From: Gp6-AA40 sp046765795
GTDB lineage: Bacteria; Acidobacteriota; Vicinamibacteria; Vicinamibacterales; UBA2999
NCBI GenBank assembly: GCA_046765795.1
Contig: JBKPRH010000426.1
Coordinates: 1-15,796, forward strand
Reading direction: 5' to 3'
DNA: 15,796 nt
This document shows, one piece after another, positions 8,139-14,031 of the stretch. The translations under genes and the position numbers were made by a program. Under the pieces are notes generated by a model. The model was not told the DNA's origin. It worked only from the letters and a program-made list of their open reading frames with translations, and did not search any database. Each line of letters starts with the position of its first letter. The stretch's first letter is position 1.

Positions 8139-9161
8139 CTATTTCGACGTGAAGTGCTCGTATCCGCCGGGTAGCGGGCGCGTGCCGCTTTCGTCGCGCA
8201 CCAGCAATTCCCGGCCCTTAGTCACCACTCCAATCCGTGTTATCGGCAGATCGCCGAGCTGCTGACAAACCATCCGCAGGCGTCCCCGATGCGCTGGTCG
8301 AACTGTGAAGAACAGCTCGTAATCATCGCCTCCGCTGAGGGCCGGCTCGAGCGGATCCCGTTCACGTCGCGTCTGCGCCTCCCGGACCTCAAGTGAGATG
8401 GGAATCGACGCAGCATCGAGGGTGATACCGACGCCAGATGTCTCGGCCACCTGACGCACGCAATCCGCGAGTCCGTCACTGACGTCCATGCAGCTCGAGG
8501 CCGCGCGATTGCGACCGAGCAACATGCCGGCTCGGACCCTCGGTTGAGGTCTCAGATACCGTACGACGCACGGATCAAGCCCCCCGCCTTCGCGAAGCTT
8601 CGGCGCGGCAAGCTCGGTCCGTAACCTCTGCAAACCAACGGCCGCTTCGCCCAATGATCCCGTGACATACACCGCGTCGCCCGGACGCGCACCGGCGCGG
8701 GTCAGCGTTTTACGCGGACGCACTGAGCCAATCGCCGTGATATCGACCGTCAGCGGCCCTGACGTTTGCGTGATGTTTCCACCAATCAGCGTGACGCGAT
8801 GTGTCGCGGCGACGGCCAGTACGCCGTCAACCAACTGCTCGAAGTCCCCGACATCCAGCGACGGCGGCAGCGCGAGCGACAGCAACGCCGCCCGCGGTGA
8901 CGCGCCCATTGCGGCCAGATCGCTGAGATTGACGGCCAACGCACGATGGCCGATGGCGTCGGGGGGCACGAACCGGCGATCGAAATGGACCCCTTCGACC
9001 TGCGCGTCAGTGGTCAGCACGTCGTAGGTGCCTCGCTCCGGCTGGATCACGGCGGCGTCGTCGCCGGGTCCGATGACTACCCACGACGGCATCGAGACGC
9101 GTGCCTTGATGCGGGCGATGAGCGCACGTTCGCCGATGTCAGCGACGGTGAGTGTGGGCAC
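8139..9161 (-). CDS. thiL: Thiamine-monophosphate kinase
   Basis: 340 residues, normal length for ThiL, which phosphorylates thiamine monophosphate to thiamine diphosphate with ATP, the last step of cofactor synthesis in the cytoplasm. Family motifs in order: GPGDDAAV (31-38), TTDAQVEGVHF (50-60), RALAVNLSDLAAMGASP (73-89), GGNITQ (127-132), MDVSDG (225-230) and SGGDDYELFF (276-285). The last has Asp where Glu is common, and the GGN position is often GGD; both look like conservative variants. The start is GTG at 9161. No other in-frame start was found just upstream, and this one gives the usual N-terminal length, but no Shine-Dalgarno precedes it; the mRNA there instead reads CCTCC and GGATCACCT, like the anti-Shine-Dalgarno end of 16S rRNA. 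No other thiamine genes are nearby. It lies downstream of 6S RNA and its terminator; no convincing promoter of its own was found. Confidence 0.95.
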   Translation of the reverse strand: MPTLTVADIGERALIARIKARVSMPSWVVIGPGDDAAVIQPERGTYDVLTTDAQVEGVHFDRRFVPPDAIGHRALAVNLSDLAAMGASPRAALLSLALPPSLDVGDFEQLVDGVLAVAATHRVTLIGGNITQTSGPLTVDITAIGSVRPRKTLTRAGARPGDAVYVTGSLGEAAVGLQRLRTELAAPKLREGGGLDPCVVRYLRPQPRVRAGMLLGRNRAASSCMDVSDGLADCVRQVAETSGVGITLDAASIPISLEVREAQTRRERDPLEPALSGGDDYELFFTVRPAHRGRLRMVCQQLGDLPITRIGVVTKGRELLVRDESGTRPLPGGYEHFTSK

Positions 9162-9194
9162 AGGTGATCCGCAGGAGGAGTCGCGGAATGTAGT

Positions 9195-9212
9195 GTCCGG
9201 CTCTAGCCGGAC
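9195..9212. repeat. Perfect short palindrome, REP-like, between 6S RNA and thiL
   Basis: GTCCGGCT (9195-9202), a two-base CT loop and AGCCGGAC (9205-9212) form a perfect 8-bp stem. It is not followed by a T-tract, so it is not a terminator on its own. It resembles dispersed extragenic palindromes I recall from related genomes, but copy number cannot be judged from one window. Confidence 0.55.
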
Positions 9213-9218
9213 CGGGGC

Positions 9219-9250
9219 AAAACAAAAAAGCCCCGCTTTGCCGTGTGGGG
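9219..9250 (-). terminator. Rho-independent terminator of 6S RNA
   Basis: On the minus strand, CCCC (9247-9250) pairs with GGGG (9231-9234), followed by C and the tract TTTTTTGTTTT (9229-9219). An alternative stem, CGGGGC (9235-9230) with GCCCCG (9218-9213), encloses the T-tract. The GC stem is short, but the T-tract is the strongest in the window and sits where 6S RNA should end. Confidence 0.65.
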
Positions 9251-9411
9251 AGGTCGAATGAACCTGCGAAAGCAGGTGGAGCCGCTGTTATCGGTTGCGC
9301 TTCAGGCTTCCTCGAAGCAGAGGCATGCACAACGCGCAACCTCGCGGCTCACTTGGGATTAACGTTGGCTCAGACGAGCCTCCGAAAACCATCACGAGCA
9401 AAGCAGGAGCT
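9224..9411 (-). ncRNA. ssrS: 6S RNA (regulator of housekeeping RNA polymerase)
   Basis: About 188 nt, close to the 184 nt of E. coli 6S, and located downstream of zapA as in many bacteria. The fold is visible by eye. The closing stem pairs 9411-9393 with 9247-9229. A 5' bubble hairpin is GGCTC-GTCT-GAGCC and a 3' bubble hairpin is CCTGC-TTTC-GCAGG. The upper stem pairs GTGAGCCGC with GCGGCTCCAC, then GGTTGCGC (9341-9334) with GCGCAACC (9300-9293), capped by CCTC-TGCTTC-GAGG. This rod with a large open central bubble mimics an open promoter and sequesters sigma-70 holoenzyme in 6S RNAs generally. Ends are estimated from the promoter and terminator to within a few nt. A covariance-model search (Rfam 6S) would settle it. 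Confidence 0.85.
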
Positions 9412-9417
9412 CAGGGA

Positions 9418-9446
9418 ATCTTATCGTGCGGTCGGGGGTCGGTCAA
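9418..9446 (-). promoter_or_regulatory. Sigma-70-type promoter of 6S RNA
   Basis: On the minus strand, TTGACC (9446-9441) and TAAGAT (9423-9418) are separated by exactly 17 bp, the best promoter in the window. The predicted start near 9411 coincides with the 5' end of the 6S closing stem. The remaining 9447-9497 between this and the zapA stop holds a small hairpin, CGGCC-GAATAT-GGCCG, without a T-tract. Confidence 0.8.
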
Positions 9447-9497
9447 CAGCTCGTGGAACGCTTTTCCGGCCATATTCGGCCGCTCCGTTCGAACCAA

Positions 9498-9806
9498 CTA
9501 GACGGCTTTTTTGACTGAGACTTGCGCGAGTGCTTCGTCCACGATGCGCTCGAGACGCGCGGCACGTTCGTGGAGCTCACCTGTAGGCGGTTGGACCTCG
9601 CGGTCGCGTTCACGGAAGAACTCATCAGCGATGTTCAGTGCGACGAGCACGGCGAGGCCGAGCATGTCGCTCGCCGGTGCGGCATCTGACGCCGCGCGCA
9701 TCTTCTGATCCACGTACGCCGCAAGCTCGGTGACATAGCGCTCGTCGAGCGCACTGCGAATCGGATATCGCTGTCCCGCGATTTCGACCGTGATCACGCT
9801 ACTCAT
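9498..9806 (-). CDS. zapA: Cell division protein ZapA
   Basis: 102 residues, the usual size. The N-terminal domain has the ZapA pattern TVEIAGQRYPIRS, followed by the conserved YVTELAAYVDQKM region. A helical LGLAVLVALNIADEFF stretch and a coiled-coil tail (about 74-97) follow. ZapA dimers and tetramers cross-link FtsZ filaments at the division ring. Position between a ZapB-like gene and 6S RNA supports the call. Start is uncertain: ATG at 9806 is directly preceded by AAGGA with no spacer, whereas GTG at 9797, three codons in, has the same AAGGA 9 nt upstream. The GTG form would begin at ITVEIAGQ and keeps the whole domain. Gap to the upstream coiled-coil gene is 17 bp. Confidence 0.92.
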   Translation of the reverse strand: MSSVITVEIAGQRYPIRSALDERYVTELAAYVDQKMRAASDAAPASDMLGLAVLVALNIADEFFRERDREVQPPTGELHERAARLERIVDEALAQVSVKKAV

Positions 9807-9823
9807 TCCTTGCGACGCGCACG

Positions 9824-10099
9824 TCAGATCGCCTCGAGCTGCTCGAGCATCTCCGATACGCGGGCGCGGATCAGGTCGCGCTCCTCGCGTAGAACCGTCA
9901 ATTCATTTCCGGTGACTTCGCTCTCGGCCAGCCGCGCGCGCATGTTATCGAGCTCGTGCATCAGCCGCGAATTGTCGTCGAGGACTTTCGCATGCTCGCG
10001 CCGCAGCTGTGCGACGACGCTGACGAGCAGTTTGACTTTCTCCTCGAGCCGATCGATTGAGTCGAGATCAGTGCGCGCCGCTACAGCCTGTTTAGCCAT
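9824..10099 (-). CDS. Small coiled-coil protein, ZapB-like
   Basis: 91 residues from ATG at 10099, nearly all one predicted coiled coil (about 15-90) with heptad-type hydrophobics, for example LEEKVKLLVSVVAQLRRE and VLREERDLIRARVSEMLEQL. Length, composition and placement directly before zapA fit ZapB-like division factors, which bind ZapA and stabilise the FtsZ ring. Coiled coils lack diagnostic residues, so this rests mainly on context. The start is set at 10099 because AAAGGA lies 10 nt upstream. A longer frame opening at 10240 only translates the heptanucleotide repeat into Trp/Gly-rich sequence and is rejected. Confidence 0.75.
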   Translation of the reverse strand: MAKQAVAARTDLDSIDRLEEKVKLLVSVVAQLRREHAKVLDDNSRLMHELDNMRARLAESEVTGNELTVLREERDLIRARVSEMLEQLEAI

Positions 10100-10164
10100 C
10101 CGGGTAGGTTCCTTTATACGTGGGGAAGTGGTGAGGAGATGGTGCCACGATGACTGCGAGATCG

Positions 10165-10250
10165 CAACTCCCAATTCCCAACCACCAGCTGCCAACCACT
10201 CCCAACTTCCAACTCCCAACAACCACGAACCACCAACCACGAACCAACTA
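10165..10250. repeat. Heptanucleotide degenerate tandem repeat, pheT-zapB spacer
   Basis: On the plus strand twelve 7-nt units can be read in phase, starting at 10165: CAACTCC, CAATTCC, CAACCAC, CAGCTGC, CAACCAC, then a 3-nt slip (10200-10202), CAACTTC, CAACTCC, CAACAAC, CACGAAC, CACCAAC, CACGAAC and the partial CAACTA. The array runs into the pheT stop codon. The mRNA strand is rich in GG pairs. The rest of the 148-bp spacer (10100-10164) shows only the zapB-like ribosome binding site. Confidence 0.85.
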
Positions 10251-12371
10251 GCGCTGCACCGCCGCGTGATGTTCTTTCAGCGCGGCGAGTATCGCGTCGA
10301 CCGCCTTCTGCACTTCGCTGTCGGTGAGTGTGCGATCAGGTGCCCTGAACGTGAGTCTCAGAGAGAGACTGACCTGTCCGTCGGGAACGCCTTTGCCTTG
10401 ATACCGGTCGAACTCGCTGACGCGAACCAGGGTATCGGGCGCGTTCTGCTGCACCGTTTGCCGCACCGTTCCCGCCGCCAGGGTGTCGGCGACGAGAATC
10501 GAGATGTCGCGCGTCATCGAGGGATGTCTCGGCAGCGGCTCGACCTGCATGGCCTCGTCCACGGGCGGGACGGTATCGAGATCGATCTCGGCCACATAGA
10601 TGGCGTCGCTGGTCGCCAGTTCGTTCTGCTCGACGATCGATGAGGCGAGAAGACCCATCGTGCCGATGCGAACACCATCCGACGCGATCGCCGCACCGCG
10701 TCCCGGGACGAGCCACGGTTCTGCGACGCCTTGCATGTGCACGTCGACGCGCAGGGCCTGGCACACTCGCTGGACGACTCCCTGAACGTCGAAGTAGTCA
10801 ATCGGCCGTGTGCCGCCGCTCCAGTGATCGGCGCCAACGGCGCCGGTCCACGCAAACGCGAGCGATCGCCGCTCGCCGCGCGACCGCGAGAAGCGCGCGC
10901 CAATCTCGAACAGCCGCACGTCACGCTGCTCGCGGCGACGATTGTGCGCGACCGCAGCGACCAGCCCAGGCAACACCGACGGCCTGAGCACCGCGAAGCT
11001 CTCGGACAGAGGATTGGCGATCGGGACGAGATCGGCTTCCGGCGCGAACGGCACTGCCGCCTGTTCGGAGACGAAGCCGAAAGTCACGGCCTCCGAGAAC
11101 CCCGCGCCGGTCATGATCGCGCGCAGCGCGCGGGCTTGCGCGATGCGTGGATCCATCGGTGGCGGAGCAGTCGTCAGCGCTGGGAAGGTGACCGGAATCC
11201 GGTCGAAGCCGTAGTGACGCGCCACTTCCTCGATGAGATCCACTTCGCGCAAGACGTCCACCCGGCGGGTCGGGACGGTGACGTCCCAGCCGCCCGCCCC
11301 GAGCGAAGTCGAGGGGGTATCGGCCTCGCGCAGGGCGAACCCGAGACTCTCGAGGATTCGCTTGATGTCCGTATCGGGCACGGCTGTCCCGAGCAGTCCT
11401 GTAATGCGCGCGCGGCGCAGCCGCAGCACCGCCGGTTCGAGCCGCAGGGGATAGCGATCGACGAGCGTCCCGCGGGCGGCTCCGGCGCGAACAAGCTCGA
11501 GCAGCGCGCACGCACGCTCCATGGCAGTCACCGGCAGTCGAGGATCAGTCCCGCGTTCGAATCGGGTGCTCGCTTCCGTTTTCAGTCCAAGCGCTTTGCT
11601 CGTGCGACGCACTTGCTGCGGGGTGAAGTACGCACTCTCGAAGACGATGGTCTGAGTCTCCTCGCTGACTTCACTGTCAGCCCCGCCCATGACGCCCGCG
11701 ATCGCGACGGCACGTTCCGCGTCGGCAATCACCAGCATCTCGGGGGTGAGCGTGCGCATCTGACCATCGAGCGTGCGCAGCGTCTCTCCGGGCCGCGCGG
11801 TCCTGACGCGAATCGCGCCGCCACCGAGCTTCGTGAGGTCGAACGCGTGCATCGGTTGTCCGAGCTCGAGCAACACGTAGTTGGTGATATCGACGATGTT
11901 ACTGATCGGCCGGACGCCTGCAGCGCGCAGACGGTTCTGCATCCATTCCGGCGACGGTCCGACCTTCACGTCCGCGACGGCTCCAACGTACCGCGGGCAG
12001 AGCTCTTTGCTTTCGATCGCGATATCGATGTCGCCTTGCTCGACGGACTTCAACGACGTTAACGCCAGCGACGATCCGCCGGCCACCGGACGCCGGACCT
12101 GCAGACCATAGGCTGTGGCGATCTCGCGAGCCATACCGGCGACCGACAGACAGTCCGGTCGATTGGCGGTGACCTCGAAATCGATGACCGCGTCGGCGCT
12201 CGCTGCGGGCGTTCGCGCGACGGTGCCATCGGCAGACACCGCTTCGGTGTACTCGGGCAGCGATTCGATGCCTTCCACCGCAAACCCGCGCACGGACATC
12301 GTCGTGGCGATCTGCTCGGCGGTGCCGGGCACATCGACGAACTCACGGAGCCAGGAGAGCAGGACCTTCAT
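10248..12371 (-). CDS. pheT: Phenylalanyl-tRNA synthetase beta subunit, short form
   Basis: 707 residues; the beta subunit joins PheS in an alpha2-beta2 enzyme that charges tRNA-Phe, and carries editing and anticodon-recognition domains. Seen: the N-terminal MKVLLSWLREFVDV module, FEVTANRPDCLSVAGMAREI, a B3/B4 editing region with FESAYFTPQQVRRTSKALGL and TEASTRFERGTDP, a B5 domain ending VDLIEEVARHYGFDRIP, a core-like region, and a C-terminal FDX-ACB domain starting PRHPSMTRDISILV. E. coli PheT is 795 residues. The difference is mainly the absent EMAP-type tRNA-binding domain that usually follows residue 40: here VEGIESLPEY passes almost directly to the NRPDCL region. A repeat-derived peptide lies in B5 (about 350-360). 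ATG overlaps the pheS stop as ATGA, implying coupled synthesis of the two subunits. Confidence 0.95.
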   Translation of the reverse strand: MKVLLSWLREFVDVPGTAEQIATTMSVRGFAVEGIESLPEYTEAVSADGTVARTPAASADAVIDFEVTANRPDCLSVAGMAREIATAYGLQVRRPVAGGSSLALTSLKSVEQGDIDIAIESKELCPRYVGAVADVKVGPSPEWMQNRLRAAGVRPISNIVDITNYVLLELGQPMHAFDLTKLGGGAIRVRTARPGETLRTLDGQMRTLTPEMLVIADAERAVAIAGVMGGADSEVSEETQTIVFESAYFTPQQVRRTSKALGLKTEASTRFERGTDPRLPVTAMERACALLELVRAGAARGTLVDRYPLRLEPAVLRLRRARITGLLGTAVPDTDIKRILESLGFALREADTPSTSLGAGGWDVTVPTRRVDVLREVDLIEEVARHYGFDRIPVTFPALTTAPPPMDPRIAQARALRAIMTGAGFSEAVTFGFVSEQAAVPFAPEADLVPIANPLSESFAVLRPSVLPGLVAAVAHNRRREQRDVRLFEIGARFSRSRGERRSLAFAWTGAVGADHWSGGTRPIDYFDVQGVVQRVCQALRVDVHMQGVAEPWLVPGRGAAIASDGVRIGTMGLLASSIVEQNELATSDAIYVAEIDLDTVPPVDEAMQVEPLPRHPSMTRDISILVADTLAAGTVRQTVQQNAPDTLVRVSEFDRYQGKGVPDGQVSLSLRLTFRAPDRTLTDSEVQKAVDAILAALKEHHAAVQR
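11297..11317. repeat. GC-rich bulged palindrome inside pheT (B5 region)
   Basis: In the pheT sense direction the segment reads CCCCCTCGACTTCGCTCGGG plus G. CGA (sense) pairs with TCG around CTTCGC, and CCC with GGG across a bulged T. It encodes TPSTSLGAG, a low-complexity peptide between the two B5 strands. I recall the same short DNA string as a dispersed repeat in other high-GC environmental bacteria; this cannot be checked here. Confidence 0.55.
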
Positions 12372-13477
12372 GGGACCGGGAACTGCTCGAGGAAGCGGAT
12401 GTCGTTCTCGTAGAACAGACGGATGTTGTCCACGCCGTACTTCAGCATAGCCACGCGTTCGAGACCCAGGCCGAATGCGAATCCCGTCACCTGCTCCGGG
12501 TCATAGCCGACGGCTTCGAAGACGGCAGGATGCACCATCCCGCTGCCGAGGATCTCGAGCCAGCCGGTGTGCTTGCAGACACTGCATCCCGATCCGCCAC
12601 AGCTCTGACACGAGATGTCCACTTCAGCGCTGGGTTCGGTGTACGGGAAGAAGCTCGGTCGCAGCCGGACCTTCACGCGCCCGAAGAGTGCGGTCAGCAT
12701 CGCTTCGAACGTGCCCTTCAGATCCGCCATCGACACACCGGGTCCGACGACGAGACCTTCGAATTGCTGGAACATCGGCGTGTGGGTCAGATCGAGGTTG
12801 TCGCGACGATAGACCCTGCCTGGAACGATGATGCGCACCGGCGGCGGGAAGGTCTTCATGTAGCGGATCTGCATCGCCGACGTGTGCGTACGAAGCAGCG
12901 TCGCCGCGCGGACCTGCGCTTCCGGCACGTGACCCGGCACGGGCGATCGATGCGCGCCCCACGTGCCACCGACAATCGGCTGGGCCAGGTAGAGCGTGTC
13001 CTGCATGTCGCGCGCAGGATGCTCGGGCGGCATGTTGAGCGCTTCGAAGTTGTGGAAGTCGTCTTCGACTTCGGGCCCTTCGAGGATCTCGTAGCCCATG
13101 CGCGTGAAGATGTCCTCGACCTGCTGCCGGACGCGCATCAACGGATGCACGTGGCCGATGGGTGTTGGACGGCCGGGCAGCGTGATATCAACCGCCCCAG
13201 CCGGAGGCCGCGACGATTCGAGCGTCTGCCGCTTCTCCTCGATCGCGTTCTCGATCTCCGTCTTCAGCGTGTTGACGAGACTGCCGAACTCGCGCCGCGC
13301 TTCCTGCGGCAACGAGCCGAGCGTCTTCATCAAGCCGGTAATCGTTCCGGATTTGCGGCTGAGAAACTGGTCGTGCAGCGACTTGAGCGCGGCAACAGTC
13401 TCGGACGACTCGAGGCGGGCGCGAAAGCGGTCCCGCAGGTCGTCGATGGTTGAACGATCGGGAGGCGTCTGAGACAT
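12368..13477 (-). CDS. pheS: Phenylalanyl-tRNA synthetase alpha subunit
   Basis: 369 residues, the catalytic subunit. An N-terminal coiled coil (about 1-95) binds tRNA. The class II core follows: PIGHVHPLMRVRQQVEDIF, EGPEVEDDFHNFEALNMPPEHPAR in two consecutive blocks, motif 2 at PGRVYRRDNLDLTHTPMF, FEGLVV, PSFFPYTEPSAEVDISC, and motif 3 FAFGLGLERVAMLKYG. A Cys cluster, CQSCGGSGCSVC, looks like a zinc knuckle, as in many bacterial PheS. Between DTLYL and LLRTHTS lie 29 residues (165-193) where E. coli has about five; the DNA there contains nested inverted repeats. Start is ATG at 13477. An ATG at 13495 would add MHCALI, which is only translated repeat. No Shine-Dalgarno is visible because the fold-back repeat ends two bases before the start. 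The stop overlaps pheT. Confidence 0.95.
   Translation of the reverse strand: MSQTPPDRSTIDDLRDRFRARLESSETVAALKSLHDQFLSRKSGTITGLMKTLGSLPQEARREFGSLVNTLKTEIENAIEEKRQTLESSRPPAGAVDITLPGRPTPIGHVHPLMRVRQQVEDIFTRMGYEILEGPEVEDDFHNFEALNMPPEHPARDMQDTLYLAQPIVGGTWGAHRSPVPGHVPEAQVRAATLLRTHTSAMQIRYMKTFPPPVRIIVPGRVYRRDNLDLTHTPMFQQFEGLVVGPGVSMADLKGTFEAMLTALFGRVKVRLRPSFFPYTEPSAEVDISCQSCGGSGCSVCKHTGWLEILGSGMVHPAVFEAVGYDPEQVTGFAFGLGLERVAMLKYGVDNIRLFYENDIRFLEQFPVP
12924..12967. repeat. Nested inverted repeat within the pheS linker insertion
   Basis: GGCACGTG (12924-12931) is complementary to CACGTGCC (12960-12967). Inside it, GGGCG (12941-12945) pairs with CGCCC (12955-12959) around a 9-nt loop. The structure lies wholly within codons 171-185 of pheS, inside the extra linker. 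Whether it is a mobile-type insertion or chance in GC-rich DNA is unknown. Confidence 0.45.
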
Positions 13478-13478
13478 G

Positions 13479-13565
13479 ATCAATGCGCAATGCAAAATGC
13501 CGAATGCTCAATGCCCAAGGTGTGTTTGAGCATTGAGCATTGAGCCTTGAGCATTGTGCATTGAT
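13479..13565. repeat. Fold-back heptanucleotide repeat filling the rplT-pheS spacer
   Basis: Left arm 13479-13518 and right arm 13526-13565 are each 40 nt and pair at 33 of 40 positions with no gaps, leaving a 7-nt loop. Both arms are 7-nt tandem repeats: CAATGCG, CAATGCA, AAATGCC, GAATGCT, CAATGCC on the left, and GCATTGA, GCATTGA, GCCTTGA, GCATTGT, GCATTGA on the right. The element starts next to the rplT stop (13566-13568) and ends one base before the pheS ATG (13475-13477). Confidence 0.9.
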
Positions 13566-13937
13566 TTATGCGGCGGTACCGGCAGGCAGCGCCGCTTTAG
13601 CCTGTGCGGCGACCTTTGCAAACGCGGCCGGCTGCGTGGCAGCGAGGTCGGCGAGCATCTTCCGGTCGATAGTGCTGCCGGCGGCCTTCAGTCCGCGCAT
13701 CATCTGCGAGTAGGTGAGTCCGTTGTCGCGCGCGGCAGCGTTGATGCGGACGACCCACAGACGACGGTACTCGCGCTTCTTGTTCTTGCGACCGACGTAG
13801 GCATACTTCAGCGCCGTATCGACCGACTCTTTCGCGGCACGATACAGCTTGCTCTTCGTCTGATAGAAGCCTTTGGCGCGGTCAAGAAGCTTCTTCCGCT
13901 TGGCGCGGCGAACTGTTCCTCTTTTTACTCTCGGCAT
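13566..13937 (-). CDS. rplT: 50S ribosomal protein L20
   Basis: 123 residues, normal length (about 118). Starts MPRVKRGTVRRAKRKKLL, the invariant basic L20 opening, followed by KGFYQTKSKLYRAAKESV, KKREYRRLWVVRINAAAR and YSQMMRGLKAAG. L20 binds 23S rRNA early in large-subunit assembly, and in some bacteria represses its own operon by binding the leader mRNA; no such leader was identified here. ATG at 13937 is fixed by homology; only a weak GAGAG precedes it, since the upstream spacer is mostly heptanucleotide repeat. The C-terminal tail is Ala-rich. The TAA stop directly abuts the fold-back repeat. Confidence 0.97.
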   Translation of the reverse strand: MPRVKRGTVRRAKRKKLLDRAKGFYQTKSKLYRAAKESVDTALKYAYVGRKNKKREYRRLWVVRINAAARDNGLTYSQMMRGLKAAGSTIDRKMLADLAATQPAAFAKVAAQAKAALPAGTAA

Positions 13938-13956
13938 TGATCTGACTCTCGTAATT

Positions 13957-14024
13957 CAAAATGCAAAAGTCAAAATGCAAACAATGCAAAACGCCTTTGC
14001 ATTTTGCATTTTGCATGTTGCATT
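13957..14024. repeat. Fold-back heptanucleotide repeat in the rpmI-rplT spacer
   Basis: Left half: CAAAATG, CAAAAGT, CAAAATG, a 9-nt unit CAAACAATG, CAAAACG (13957-13993). Right half: TTGCATT, TTGCATT, TTGCATG, TTGCATT (13997-14024). The halves are imperfectly complementary, around a CCT at 13994-13996. It is strikingly AT-rich against the surrounding genes and fills most of the 94-bp spacer. Confidence 0.85.
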
Positions 14025-14031
14025 ACACGCA

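Noticed and set aside
9172..9193. AGGAGG followed by ATG on the plus strand near thiL
   Set aside because: The ATG is followed immediately by TAG, so no protein is encoded; likely coincidence.
10113..10118. TATAAA on the minus strand as a promoter for the ZapB-like gene
   Set aside because: A start 7 nt downstream would leave the AAAGGA ribosome binding site outside the transcript, and no -35 is seen.
10100..10240. N-terminal extension of the ZapB-like protein to an upstream ATG
   Set aside because: It translates the heptanucleotide array into Trp/Gly-rich sequence; the ATG at 10099 has a well-placed AAAGGA.
10731..12062. 443-codon plus-strand open frame
   Set aside because: Fully antisense to pheT; a by-product of strong G/C third-position bias, with Arg/His-rich translation and no recognisable domain.
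12530..13453. 307-codon plus-strand open frame
   Set aside because: Antisense to pheS, whose catalytic motifs are unmistakable.
13478..13495. Extended pheS start (MHCALI)
   Set aside because: The six added codons lie within the fold-back repeat and have no ribosome binding site or family match.
10165..14024. CRISPR array as an explanation for the spaced repeats
   Set aside because: Units are 7 nt, degenerate and contiguous with no unique spacers, and there are no cas genes.
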